DNA of 21,029 bases from Nitrospirota bacterium (GCA_016212685.1 JACREW010000016.1:1-21029); one strand, 5' to 3'; counted from the stretch's first letter, positions 1-7,907 are shown. Notes: generated by a model not told the origin, from the sequence alone. Program-made: numbers and translations.

Positions 1-476
1 AAAAACGTGCCTGTGGTAACGATTACAGCCCGCGCCCCGTAAAAGACCCCTAATGAGGTGACAACGCCTTTAACCTTTCCATCTTCAACCGCTATTTTTT
101 CGACAGTCCCTTGTTTTACGGCAAGATTTTTCTGTTTTTCGAGTGTATAGCGCATATTATCCCTGTAAAGAACCCTGTCGGCCTGCGCCCTGAGAGACCA
201 TACAGCCGGGCCTTTCGAGAGGTTAAGCATCCTGAACTGAATGCCTGCCTTGTCCGCAACCTTTGCCATCTGTCCGCCGAGGGCGTCAATCTCCCGCACG
301 AGATGTCCCTTCGCAAGGCCGCCGATGGCCGGATTGCATGAGAGTTGCGCGATGGTGTCGATATTGATAGTGAAGATGCAGGTTTGGAGTCCGATACGCG
401 AGGCGGCCATTGCCGCCTCGCAGCCCGCGTGTCCCGCGCCTATTACAATAACGTCAAAGTCTTGCTCTTTATACAT
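1..476 (-). CDS. mnmG: MnmG (GidA), tRNA U34 carboxymethylaminomethyl modification enzyme, N-terminal part
   Basis: The first ~158 residues of MnmG; the gene runs off the left edge, so its 3' part is missing. MnmG is the FAD- and NADH-dependent partner of MnmE and makes the cmnm5 modification on wobble uridine 34 of several tRNAs in the cytoplasm. Reading from the ATG at 476, the protein starts MYKEQDFDVIVIGAGHAG. Residues 13-20 (GAGHAGCE) are the FAD-binding Rossmann loop, followed by the family blocks CNPAIGGLAKGHLVREIDAL and KGPAVWSLRAQADR. No Shine-Dalgarno is visible, and a perfect extended -10 lies 9 nt upstream. In many bacteria this gene is followed by rsmG, parA and parB near the origin, which fits the two parS-like sites in this window; those genes would lie outside the left edge. 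Confidence 0.96.
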   Translation of the reverse strand, partial: MYKEQDFDVIVIGAGHAGCEAAMAASRIGLQTCIFTINIDTIAQLSCNPAIGGLAKGHLVREIDALGGQMAKVADKAGIQFRMLNLSKGPAVWSLRAQADRVLYRDNMRYTLEKQKNLAVKQGTVEKIAVEDGKVKGVVTSLGVFYGARAVIVTTGTF

Positions 477-494
477 CAATCGATTATTATAACA
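477..494 (-). promoter_or_regulatory. Extended -10 promoter of mnmG, possibly leaderless
   Basis: On the minus strand, TGTTATAAT (486-494) is a perfect extended -10 (TGnTATAAT). Its hexamer ends 9 nt before the mnmG ATG. No -35 resembling TTGACA lies 16-18 nt upstream, as is usual for extended -10 promoters. Transcription would start within about 1-3 nt of the start codon, so the mRNA may be leaderless, in line with the missing Shine-Dalgarno. The motif is seen; the start site is inferred. Confidence 0.5.
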
Positions 495-497
495 TTA

Positions 498-2075
498 ATG
501 AATATGCCGGTTTTCGAACATACGATATGCTCCCTGCACAGCATTGTAAATAACGAGGCCGAACCCCTGCAAAAAATTTCCCACCTCATCAAATATGACC
601 CCGGCTTATACTTTTCCCTCCTTCGGGATATAAATTCATCAACCAAAAGAGGTGAGATAACCTCCATCTCTCAGGCAATATCCCTTATCGGAGCAGCCGG
701 GATAGAAAACCATATATTAAAGCAGGATCATTTTCTCGGTGAAGATTACAAGTCACTGTGGAGCTATGCTGCGCTGGCCGGGGAGACTGCATCGCGCATT
801 AACGAAATAGTGGGAATAGCGGAGGAAGAGGAGGCGTTTTTCTGCGGCATGATGTCGTGCATAGGGATTTTATTAATGATTAGAAAACACCCGAGTTATG
901 TTAAGGTCTTGGAACTCTTATTAAAACTCACATTAAGGGATAAAATATTCATAGAAAACAGGCTGTTCAAAACGAACCAAATAGAAGAGCTTAATACGGC
1001 ATTAACTGCGCCGGAGCTTTACAAAAATCTTACGACCCAACTTAATGAAATATTCGGCGATAAGCGCAAAGGAGGGTTTATTTATCCCTCCAGGCTCTCT
1101 TCCGCGTATAAGTCCTTTCAATTATTGCAGCTCATGAACATCAGCGAAGTAGCCGCCAGGGCACTTTTATTTCCATCCTTAACCGAAGCTCAAGAAAAAA
1201 TTAGGGAACTGGCAGTAAGATATTTCAGGATTCCGGAAACGGAAATAGAAGAACTGCTTGCCGACATTGTCGCAAAATTCGAGACAGTATGTGGAGAATT
1301 CAATGTGGGTGAATTGTCGGGAAGCCTCATAGAAAAGGCAGGAAGCTATTCTTCTTTTTCGGGGATTACATTTTTGACAAAGGCAGAGGCGTTAAAGGAA
1401 TCTCTGAACTCAATATACAGGGCAAATACCGAAGGGAAAAATATTTTTATACACGGCGGACCCGGTGTGGGCAAAAGGCTTCTGGCCATGGCGCTTCATC
1501 ACCGGCCGGATAACCCCCGGCTGCTAAAGCCTTTTGTTTCGGTTTTCTGCAGCGCCCTCGACCCCGAGACCCTTGAAATAGAACTTTTCGGCGCAAAGGG
1601 CGGATTTATGGGGCTTGATGAACATAAGGGCATTCTGGAGCTTGCGCACGAAGGAACGGTCCTTCTCAAGGATATAGATAAAATACCGCTCATTCAGCAG
1701 GACAGGCTCGCGGAGGTTTTTTGCAAAGACGAGTTCTATAAGGTAGGCGCTATGCAGCCCGCTTTTTTCGATGTCCGCTTTATAATGACGTCCCAAAAAA
1801 ATATTTTTGAAGAAGCGAAAGAAGGCATGTTTTCGGAGAAACTCTTGAGGGTTTTAAAACCTTCGAGCATCTATATTCCGCCTTTGAGAGAAAGGCGCGA
1901 GGATATAGAGTTTATCGCCGAAGGCATAATCCAAAAGTATGACCTTAATCTGACCGATAAGGCATTGCTTTTAGGACTGCGCGAATATTATGAGAACCAC
2001 GCGTTTCCGGATAATCTTCACGACCTGAAGAGGCTCTTATTCTACCTTTCCGTCAAGCACCGGCTTGAGTCTTAG
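498..2075 (+). CDS. HDOD domain fused to a degenerate sigma-54-activator-type AAA+ domain
   Basis: A 525-residue protein of unknown specific role, divergent from mnmG. Residues ~10-130 match an HDOD signalling domain (YDPGLYFSLLRDINSS, then ISQAISLIGAAGIENHIL, and later FFCGMMSCIGILL). Residues ~315-505 follow the NtrC/sigma-54 interaction domain: Walker A GGPGVGKR, ELFGAKGGFMGL where GAFTGA is expected, a Walker B position reading LLKDID instead of LFLDEI, FDVRFIMTSQ, and IPPLRERREDI. No Fis-type HTH follows. The altered GAFTGA loop and the Walker B aspartate replaced by lysine suggest it neither activates sigma-54 nor hydrolyses ATP well, so it may be a binding or signalling scaffold (inference). 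Reading frame exists upstream to 345, but that would overlap mnmG; ATG 498 or 504 is preferred. No clear Shine-Dalgarno. Its last 39 nt overlap the convergent flippase-like gene. Confidence 0.85.
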   Translation: MNMPVFEHTICSLHSIVNNEAEPLQKISHLIKYDPGLYFSLLRDINSSTKRGEITSISQAISLIGAAGIENHILKQDHFLGEDYKSLWSYAALAGETASRINEIVGIAEEEEAFFCGMMSCIGILLMIRKHPSYVKVLELLLKLTLRDKIFIENRLFKTNQIEELNTALTAPELYKNLTTQLNEIFGDKRKGGFIYPSRLSSAYKSFQLLQLMNISEVAARALLFPSLTEAQEKIRELAVRYFRIPETEIEELLADIVAKFETVCGEFNVGELSGSLIEKAGSYSSFSGITFLTKAEALKESLNSIYRANTEGKNIFIHGGPGVGKRLLAMALHHRPDNPRLLKPFVSVFCSALDPETLEIELFGAKGGFMGLDEHKGILELAHEGTVLLKDIDKIPLIQQDRLAEVFCKDEFYKVGAMQPAFFDVRFIMTSQKNIFEEAKEGMFSEKLLRVLKPSSIYIPPLRERREDIEFIAEGIIQKYDLNLTDKALLLGLREYYENHAFPDNLHDLKRLLFYLSVKHRLES

Positions 2076-3026
2076 ATATTCGAACAATCCCACCAGGCTT
2101 GCGGTAACATATGATAAAAACCATACTAAAGAGAGGGCTACAGACCTTTCCGGCGAAACTCCAGCCGTGCCTAAGAGGATTACAAACGCCCCTTCTCTCA
2201 ATCCGATCCCTGATATTGATACGGGAATAAACGAAATAAGAATAATAATGGGAAGAAACACGACGATATGGAAAAAAGAAATCTCCAGCGAAAGCCCCCG
2301 CGACAAAAAATAAACAACTACGATATTTAAGCCCTGCAAAATTAGCGAATATATAAACGCCTTAAGAAGCACGTCTCTTTTCCTGCTGTAGAGATGAAAA
2401 TATTCGTATATCCTGAAAAGGAACTTAAACCTTTCTCCAAGCCTGAACTTGAATACTACGATACTGCCCGCTGTAAATATTAATAAAACTATCGGCATCA
2501 GCCATCTTACAGGCGTTCCCTCGAGGTAGGCAAACGCGAGGGGGAAAGCGGCCATGCTTATAAAAAGAATGGCAGTAAATCCGATATATCTGTCCATGAA
2601 CACGGAAGCTATTGCAATACTAAGTTCATGAGTCTGGGAATTACCCTCACCGCCTAAACTCTTTAACTCTTTACTGAGATAATACGCCTTTACCGCGTCT
2701 CCTCCGATGATTCCCGGCATATAAGTGTTAAAAAACGAACCTATCATATAGATCGAAAAAAGCTTTGCAGTTTTTATTTTGTGCGGGATAAGCATGGTCC
2801 ACCGCACCGATGAGAGCCAAATCATAAACAGATATGCGCCGCAGGCTGTTATAAAGATAAGCGGATTTAAGCGGCTGACATGGTCGATGATTGCCCTGCC
2901 GCCTATTTTTGAGATCAGAAAATAAATAAGACCGAAACTTATTAAAAGCTTCCCGATTAGGATGATGTAACGACTAATGCGTAATGTGCCTTTATCTTTA
3001 TAGCCTGCCTTTAATGCGTCGCTCAT
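2037..3026 (-). CDS. Flippase-like lysylphosphatidylglycerol synthase TM-domain protein (UPF0104 type)
   Basis: A 329-residue integral membrane protein with about eight hydrophobic segments. The layout of the LPG_synthase_TM/UPF0104 family is recognisable: YIILIGKLLISFGLIYFLIS near the N-terminus, WTMLIPHKIKTAKLFSIYMI, the GGDAVKAYYLS segment, and SISGIGLREGAFVILLGTAGVS near the C-terminus. Family members are proposed lipid or lipid-sugar translocases, or are the membrane half of MprF; no aminoacyltransferase half is present here. It is the last gene of the four-gene operon, 16-20 nt after the GT2 gene, which suggests translocation of a polyprenyl-linked sugar (inference). ATG at 3026 is preferred over a TTG one codon earlier; no good Shine-Dalgarno is visible. 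The 3' end overlaps the HDOD gene by 39 nt. Confidence 0.85.
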   Translation of the reverse strand: MSDALKAGYKDKGTLRISRYIILIGKLLISFGLIYFLISKIGGRAIIDHVSRLNPLIFITACGAYLFMIWLSSVRWTMLIPHKIKTAKLFSIYMIGSFFNTYMPGIIGGDAVKAYYLSKELKSLGGEGNSQTHELSIAIASVFMDRYIGFTAILFISMAAFPLAFAYLEGTPVRWLMPIVLLIFTAGSIVVFKFRLGERFKFLFRIYEYFHLYSRKRDVLLKAFIYSLILQGLNIVVVYFLSRGLSLEISFFHIVVFLPIIILISFIPVSISGIGLREGAFVILLGTAGVSPERSVALSLVWFLSYVTASLVGLFEYLRLKPVLDGKVE

Positions 3027-3045
3027 CAATCATTTCTCATCAGTG

Positions 3046-3990
3046 CTATTTCCCGGGTCCGAGGATCTTCTTTATGGTGTATATAGGCTTTTTCTGGCTT
3101 TCGTGGTATACCCTGACGAGCATCTCTCCCAAAAGTCCCATCCCGACAAACTGAACTCCCACTATTATAAGAAGGGCGCCCAGAAGGAGAAGCGGCCTTC
3201 CGCCGATATTGACCCCGCTAAAGAGCTTCTCAATAGAGAGATAAAGCGATATGCCGAAGCCGATAATACCGAAAATTATTCCCATGGGACCGAAGAACTG
3301 CATCGGCTTTGTGGAAAAACTCTGGAGGAATTTTACGGTTATGAGATCGAGCAAGACTTTTATAGTCCTTGAAATCCCGTATTTCGATTTGCCGCGCAGT
3401 CTCGGATGATGCGTAGTTTCTATTTCCGCCACGCGCACTCCGTACCAGCTTGCGACAGCGGGGATGAATCTGTGCATTTCTCCGTACAGCCTCAGATTCT
3501 TTACAACGTCCCTCCTGTAAGCCTTCAGAGAGCAGCCGTAATCATGGAGCTTTACCCCTGTAACCTTACTTATAAGCCAGTTGGCTATCATCGAAGGAAG
3601 CCTTCTTGTAATAAAGGGGTCCTTCCTCTTTTTCCTCCATCCGCTTACAAGATCACAATCCTTTATCGCACTTAGAAGCCTCGGTATATCCTTCGGATCG
3701 TTCTGGAGGTCTCCGTCTATCGTAATAACAATGTCGCCCCTCGCGAAATCGAAGCCGGCTGCAAAGGCTGCGGTCTGCCCGAAATTCCTTCTCAGGCTTA
3801 GCACCAGAACATCGCTGTCTTTCTTTTGTATCTCCTCAAGAAGGCTCAAGGTATTGTCGCCGCTGCCGTCGTCTACATAAATTATCTCGTATCCAGTGCC
3901 GAGGGCATCGAGGACTGTTTTCAGCCGTTCATGCAGAACCTCTACGTTTTCCTCTTCATTGTATAACGGAACAACAATAGATACGGTCAT
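3046..3990 (-). CDS. GT2 family polyprenyl-phosphate sugar transferase (DPM1/GtrB/ArnC-like)
   Basis: A 314-residue glycosyltransferase. The GT-A fold starts SIVVPLYNEEENV; the nucleotide-sugar site DDGSGD is at 40-45 and the metal/acceptor motif DGDLQNDP at 92-99. The segment LHDYGCSLKAYRRDV and the histidine/arginine-rich HHPRLRGKSKYG follow. Two C-terminal membrane helices (~230-255 and ~270-295) are typical of GtrB/ArnC-type enzymes that load a sugar onto undecaprenyl phosphate at the inner face of the membrane. The sugar cannot be told from sequence. The start is fixed by AGGAG five nt before ATG 3990; this Shine-Dalgarno begins within the stop region of the upstream PAP2-GT39 gene. It most likely supplies lipid-linked sugar to the GT39 domain encoded just upstream (inference). 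Confidence 0.93.
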   Translation of the reverse strand: MTVSIVVPLYNEEENVEVLHERLKTVLDALGTGYEIIYVDDGSGDNTLSLLEEIQKKDSDVLVLSLRRNFGQTAAFAAGFDFARGDIVITIDGDLQNDPKDIPRLLSAIKDCDLVSGWRKKRKDPFITRRLPSMIANWLISKVTGVKLHDYGCSLKAYRRDVVKNLRLYGEMHRFIPAVASWYGVRVAEIETTHHPRLRGKSKYGISRTIKVLLDLITVKFLQSFSTKPMQFFGPMGIIFGIIGFGISLYLSIEKLFSGVNIGGRPLLLLGALLIIVGVQFVGMGLLGEMLVRVYHESQKKPIYTIKKILGPGK

Positions 3991-3998
3991 CAATTCTC

Positions 3999-6134
3999 CT
4001 AATAAGTTTCTGGCTTAACGGATTTCAGCCCCTTGAAATTATAACAGATAAAAATGGAATATTCCCTTAATAATCGTCCTCTATCATAAACCTGAAACAG
4101 CTTTCTCTCGAACCTTTCAAATGCCCCGGCCAATTCTGCCGGCATAGAAATATCTCCTATTGTAACAAAAACAGCATTAATACTGCGTTCGCCGCCATTG
4201 TTCTGTCTAACCTTTGCCGCGCAGCTGTTCATGTCAGGCCATAAGTCGTATTGATTCATCCTCCTGCCGAGGTTGACGCTGTATGTCCTCGGATGTCCCT
4301 TTACATAAAATGCGAGTTCGCTCGAAACCTGATACCTGTCCGAAAAAATAAATGTTTCGCCCTTTGCCGAAATCGAATCATGAACCTTGCCGACCTCGAT
4401 ACCCAGTTCCTTCCAGCCTCTTATTCGCGAAGACGGGTCTAATTTAACAGGCAGTTTTATAAGTGAAGGGTAATGGCTTATCACCGTGACAAGCAGGGCA
4501 AGCAAAATCGCAATTGCCGCAATGACCGTTTGCCCTTTGCCCTTTGGCCTTTGGCCGACCAAATATCTTGCAAACGCAATTATCCCCGTGATATACCCGG
4601 TCATTGCCCAGTTGGGCTGCACCTTTCCCTGAATGCTCTTAAGCAAAAAGAATGCGATTACCGGCGCGAAGAACCAGAATAAAAATTCAGACCGCAGACC
4701 CCTCTCCGATTTCTGAAGCTTGAATATAGCCCGGCACATCATAACAAAAAGGATCGGAGTGATTATGCCTATTTGCGAGATCAAAAATTCTATAAATGTT
4801 TTCAGCGACAGTTTTATTCCTTCCGCAACATGAGCCTGCCCTGCGGTATGCTTAATGGTCACCCAGTCGTGCTGAAAATTCCAGATGATTACCGGACTAA
4901 AAACCAAGAGGCTGATAAATAATGCCGCGTAAGGTTTGAATGTTTTTAACAAATACCTCTTCTCCGAAAATAATAAAAATAAAAACGCAGACGCATAAAA
5001 AAATGCCATTGTGTATTTTGTTAAAAGCCCGAGCCCGACGACAATGCCGAGAAACAGCCATTGCCCTTTGTCCCTTGCCCTTTGCCCCTCAAAGAGTGCC
5101 TTCCAAAAGAGATACAACGATAATATCCAGAAAAATATATACGGAGAGTCTATGGTAAAGATCACGCCGAACGGCGCGAATAGAGGAATAATCTGAAGCA
5201 AAAAGGCGGAAATCAAAGCAATAGAATTCCCGTTCGCCTTTTGGCTCTCGCCCTTAGCCTGCCTGTCATCATACATCTCATTAACGAGCTTGAAAAGATA
5301 AATGCTGCTCAATGCCGAAAAGACAACGGCCATTATCCTTATTCCAAATACGGTGTCGCCGAATATAGAAGTCCCGATATAAATGAGATACGCGATCATC
5401 GGCCCTTTTGAGTAATAACTCAGGTCGAGCCTTCTCGACCATTCCCAGTAATGCGCCTCATCGGGACCGAGGTCTAACGGCCCGTGAAGGATGTAATAGA
5501 TCCTGAAAATGCTTATTGCGAATAGAAACGAAAAAAGCAATGTTATATGCGGACTGTCTTTGTAGCGTAACGAGGCGTATTCGTATAAGCCCATGACCGT
5601 AAATCCTACGAAAATCCCAAGCAGCGCGCCCGCCATAACATCCGACGGATAATGAACCCCTACATAAACCCTCGAAAATGATATAAGCACAGCAACGATA
5701 GCCGGATACAATCTCGGCAATGAAGGGCTATAGCCCCGCATAAAATAAAAAAGCGGCAGGGCAAAGGCAAAAGAATTGGAGGCATGATTCGAAGGCAGGG
5801 AATAAGACCCTGTGCATCCCACCAATAAATTAACACTTGCAAGCGTATTGCACGGCCTGATTCTTCCGATAAGATTTTTTACCTCGGTAGTTACCCAATC
5901 CGTCAATAAAAACGAAACGAATGAAATAAAGAGAATCCATGAGGCTGTCGATAAAAAATTCCGCCCGTCCTTTCTTTCCTTATAGCCTTTATAGAGGAGA
6001 TAAAAAATATAAGGAAGCAGGAGCAGATAACCCCGCGCGGTCACAAACGGCATGATTTTATCGAAAAAGACATTTGAAAGGCCGTGATTTATCAGAAAAA
6101 ATATTTGTCTGTCCAAGCCGATTAAATCTATCAC
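3999..6134 (-). CDS. PAP2 phosphatase fused to GT39 (ArnT/PMT-like) glycosyltransferase
   Basis: A 711-residue polytopic membrane protein made of two enzymes. Residues ~1-185 are a PAP2 lipid phosphatase with all three motifs: K86-x6-RP, PSNH at 114-117 and SRVYVGVHYPSD at 154-165. Residues ~200-700 are a GT39-type transferase: the first-loop acidic motif GPDEAHYWEW with D228/E229, SKGPMIAYLIY, many membrane helices and a soluble tail. The likely role is transfer of a sugar from polyprenyl phosphate to an envelope acceptor, with the PAP2 half acting on a lipid phosphate or diphosphate (inference). The start is probably GTG 6134, one base after the stop of the metallophosphoesterase gene; an earlier in-frame TTG at 6158 would overlap that gene. 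Three loops contain K/G/Q-rich stretches encoded by heptanucleotide repeats. Confidence 0.9.
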   Translation of the reverse strand: MIDLIGLDRQIFFLINHGLSNVFFDKIMPFVTARGYLLLLPYIFYLLYKGYKERKDGRNFLSTASWILFISFVSFLLTDWVTTEVKNLIGRIRPCNTLASVNLLVGCTGSYSLPSNHASNSFAFALPLFYFMRGYSPSLPRLYPAIVAVLISFSRVYVGVHYPSDVMAGALLGIFVGFTVMGLYEYASLRYKDSPHITLLFSFLFAISIFRIYYILHGPLDLGPDEAHYWEWSRRLDLSYYSKGPMIAYLIYIGTSIFGDTVFGIRIMAVVFSALSSIYLFKLVNEMYDDRQAKGESQKANGNSIALISAFLLQIIPLFAPFGVIFTIDSPYIFFWILSLYLFWKALFEGQRARDKGQWLFLGIVVGLGLLTKYTMAFFYASAFLFLLFSEKRYLLKTFKPYAALFISLLVFSPVIIWNFQHDWVTIKHTAGQAHVAEGIKLSLKTFIEFLISQIGIITPILFVMMCRAIFKLQKSERGLRSEFLFWFFAPVIAFFLLKSIQGKVQPNWAMTGYITGIIAFARYLVGQRPKGKGQTVIAAIAILLALLVTVISHYPSLIKLPVKLDPSSRIRGWKELGIEVGKVHDSISAKGETFIFSDRYQVSSELAFYVKGHPRTYSVNLGRRMNQYDLWPDMNSCAAKVRQNNGGERSINAVFVTIGDISMPAELAGAFERFERKLFQVYDRGRLLREYSIFICYNFKGLKSVKPETY
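4531..4558. repeat. Heptanucleotide tandem repeat within the PAP2-GT39 gene, region 1
   Basis: Four 7-bp units on the plus strand: TGCCCTT, TGCCCTT, TGGCCTT, TGGCCGA. They encode the QRPKGKGQ loop between two predicted membrane helices. Confidence 0.75.
5062..5089. repeat. Heptanucleotide tandem repeat within the PAP2-GT39 gene, region 2
   Basis: Four 7-bp units on the plus strand: TGCCCTT, TGTCCCT, TGCCCTT, TGCCCCT. They encode the GQRARDKGQ loop between two membrane helices. Confidence 0.75.
5234..5261. repeat. Degenerate heptanucleotide repeat within the PAP2-GT39 gene, region 3
   Basis: Four diverged 7-bp units on the plus strand: TCGCCTT, TTGGCTC, TCGCCCT, TAGCCTG. They encode the hydrophilic RQAKGESQKANG loop. 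This is weaker than the other two and is recognised mainly by comparison with them. Confidence 0.5.
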
Positions 6135-6135
6135 C

Positions 6136-7293
6136 CTAAATATCCACCTCGACAACAACCCTGATCAAACCGTTCTTAGGAACCTGCGTTTCCACGCTGA
6201 CAGTTGCAGTGCCGTCCTTATTGTCTTTTACATGCCGTATGCGGACGGCATGAGCATTCGTCTGTCCACTTTTTGATATGCTCGTTGCCCTAACCCTGTA
6301 TTTATCGGCCGCTGCCGCAGGCATAATGAATTGAAGGTTTCTTATATCGATGCCTGCAAAAGATATATTTGCAATTTCTATCTCCGCCTTTGATTCAAAC
6401 CCGTCATTGCCTGAAATAGTTCTTGTCTGAATAGTGTAAGGCACGACAACATCAATCGAAACATCCCTGCCGTTTACCTTGACTATAAGGTAATGAAAAA
6501 ATCCTCCTTTACCCGGCGGCTGATACAAAGGCGAGCCTGCCCCGCCTGTAATAAAATAACGCACACCATCTTTAACCGTCTCGTTAAAAATATGCTCGTG
6601 CCCGGCGAAAACTGACTTTACTTTATAGCGGTTAAAGAGCGAATGGAGATAATCCCTGTTTCCTTTATCCTTAAAAGATTTGCCTGCAACAAGCTCAGGG
6701 TCGGTTACGGAGAACATCGGCCTGTGCATGAACACAAAAATATTTCCCGCGTTCTTATTTGTTTCAAGGTCTTTTTCGAGCCACTTCAATTGCTCTCCAG
6801 AGATTGTTCCTTGTTTTCCGACTTCATCAGTGTTAAGCATGATAAAATGCATGTTGCCGTAATCGAATGAGCCGTAAAGCCTTCCGAACCGCTTTTCCGC
6901 ATACCTTTCCCTTTCAGCATCTCCCGCCACCTCATGGTTGCCTGTCGCACTAAAAAATGGAACATCGAGATCCTTTATCTTGCTTAAAAAATAATCGATC
7001 TCGTTTTTAAACCCTTGCATGGAGCCGCCGTAACCGTAATACGCGTCGCCGGTGCTTACGATAAGAGAAGGGGCAATGGTATTTACCTCGCGGAGTATCT
7101 GCTCGAAAATATTATGATACGCTCTGTCCCTCCGCGAAGTCCTAAAATCGCCGAGGACAATGAACGTAACCTCGTTGGTCGAAGGCTGTATGATTTTAGC
7201 ATCGTTAAGATGAGAAACAGGCCTGTCCGTTAGGGCGATTGCAGCGCCTGACAATAAAAGAACAAAAATAAAGGTGAAAAAAAAGCGTTTCAT
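6136..7293 (-). CDS. Exported calcineurin-like metallophosphoesterase
   Basis: A 385-residue protein with a clear signal peptide (MKRFFFTFIFVLLLSGAAIA), so it probably acts outside the cytoplasm. The metallophosphoesterase metal ligands appear in order: GDFR at 48-51, GD at 82-83, GNHE at 118-121, MHRP at 189-192 and GHEH at 231-234, an arrangement typical of acid phosphatase-like and 3',5'-nucleotidase-like enzymes. The C-terminal ~100 residues look like a beta-rich accessory domain ending in VVVEVDI. The substrate is unknown. It is the first gene of an operon that continues without a gap into the PAP2-GT39, GT2 and flippase-like genes, so a lipid or sugar phosphate in the envelope is a reasonable guess. 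ATG 7293 has only a weak ribosome site. Confidence 0.9.
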   Translation of the reverse strand: MKRFFFTFIFVLLLSGAAIALTDRPVSHLNDAKIIQPSTNEVTFIVLGDFRTSRRDRAYHNIFEQILREVNTIAPSLIVSTGDAYYGYGGSMQGFKNEIDYFLSKIKDLDVPFFSATGNHEVAGDAERERYAEKRFGRLYGSFDYGNMHFIMLNTDEVGKQGTISGEQLKWLEKDLETNKNAGNIFVFMHRPMFSVTDPELVAGKSFKDKGNRDYLHSLFNRYKVKSVFAGHEHIFNETVKDGVRYFITGGAGSPLYQPPGKGGFFHYLIVKVNGRDVSIDVVVPYTIQTRTISGNDGFESKAEIEIANISFAGIDIRNLQFIMPAAAADKYRVRATSISKSGQTNAHAVRIRHVKDNKDGTATVSVETQVPKNGLIRVVVEVDI

Positions 7294-7342
7294 TGTGCAG
7301 GTTAATTTTATAGGTCTTAATGGCGCGGGGTCAACCTAACCG

Positions 7343-7702
7343 CTAAGATGTCCGATGTTTTTGACTCGCCCTCTTCTGTTTTTTCGCCTTTTGCTTTCTT
7401 ATCTTTTCTCTCTTTATGTCACTCCCTGTTTTTATGCCGGAGAGTTTTTCAATCCTTTCCACAAGCTCGCGCCGCGCGAGGAAGCGGTTTATTGACTGGC
7501 TTCTGTCCTTCATGCATTTTATTTCTATGCCGGTGGGGATATGTTTAATGTAAACGCAGGTCGCGGTCTTATTGACCTTTTGGCCGCCCTTGCCGGACGA
7601 GCGTATAAATTTCTCCTCGATATCCTTCTCAAGAATACCGAGCGCTTCCATCTTATCCCGAAGCCATTTATTCTTATCTTCGCTTACCGCAAAATTCGTC
7701 AT
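7343..7702 (-). CDS. Stand-alone RF-1 domain (GGQ) peptidyl-tRNA hydrolase, ArfB/mtRF-R-like
   Basis: A 119-residue protein containing only the catalytic domain of class I release factors. The GGQ motif is at 39-41 within SSGKGGQKVNKT, followed by CVYIKHIPTGIEIKC and the QSINRFLARRELVERI helix. The C-terminus is a basic tail rich in Lys and Arg (KREKIRKQKAKKQKRASQK). In ArfB (YaeJ) such a tail senses an empty mRNA channel, so the likely role is rescue of stalled ribosomes by hydrolysing peptidyl-tRNA. Codon-recognition domains are absent, so it is not RF1 or RF2. Two ATGs lie 6 nt apart; AAGGA is 5 nt from the second one (7702), which is preferred over 7708. It could instead be one of the less characterised RF-like families, whose role is not settled. 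Confidence 0.88.
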   Translation of the reverse strand: MTNFAVSEDKNKWLRDKMEALGILEKDIEEKFIRSSGKGGQKVNKTATCVYIKHIPTGIEIKCMKDRSQSINRFLARRELVERIEKLSGIKTGSDIKREKIRKQKAKKQKRASQKHRTS

Positions 7703-7811
7703 CTGCATCCTTCGCTTTTAGACAATATTACCAAAAAAATGCCAAATATTTTACTTTTTTCTTCTCAACCGCTGCTTAATATGCTAATATTTTGCTTATA
7801 CAGGGAGAAAA

Positions 7812-7824
7812 TGCCAACTTGGCA
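7812..7824. promoter_or_regulatory. Perfect palindrome TGCCAACTTGGCA, candidate operator
   Basis: Two 6-nt arms with a single central base. It lies within the presumed leader of the endonuclease gene, 8 nt before a second palindrome. It could bind a repressor or be a methylation site; neither is shown by the sequence. Confidence 0.35.
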
Positions 7825-7831
7825 TATTAAA

Positions 7832-7843
7832 TGTTGGCCAACA
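7832..7843. promoter_or_regulatory. Perfect palindrome TGTTGGCCAACA, candidate operator
   Basis: A 12-bp perfect palindrome. Its 3' part, TGGCCAACAA (7835-7844), recurs at 9674-9683, about 50 nt upstream of the RHH/methylase promoter. The sequence therefore appears on both flanks of the restriction-modification island. Confidence 0.4.
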
Positions 7844-7907
7844 ATAAAAATGACTACAGTAAAACTGCATATTGAAAAACATCACCTTAATCTGTCATTC
7901 TTACTGC

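Larger units (their letters stand above)
7703..7907 (+). promoter_or_regulatory. Upstream control region of the restriction endonuclease gene
   Basis: A 205-nt AT-rich gap. It holds an extended -10-like element, TATGCTAATAT (7780-7790), within a 14-nt stretch (7775-7788) that recurs with one change in the promoter of the RHH/methylase genes. Downstream come two perfect palindromes at 7812-7824 and 7832-7843. The leader to ATG 7908 would be about 110 nt. No good -35 or Shine-Dalgarno is visible. A second TTG start in frame lies at 7872. Confidence 0.45.

Noticed and set aside
7813..7823. GCC-N5-GGC in the endonuclease leader, the BglI recognition pattern, suggesting a BglI-type system
   Set aside because: The endonuclease shows no resemblance to BglI that I can see, and one site is not evidence of specificity.
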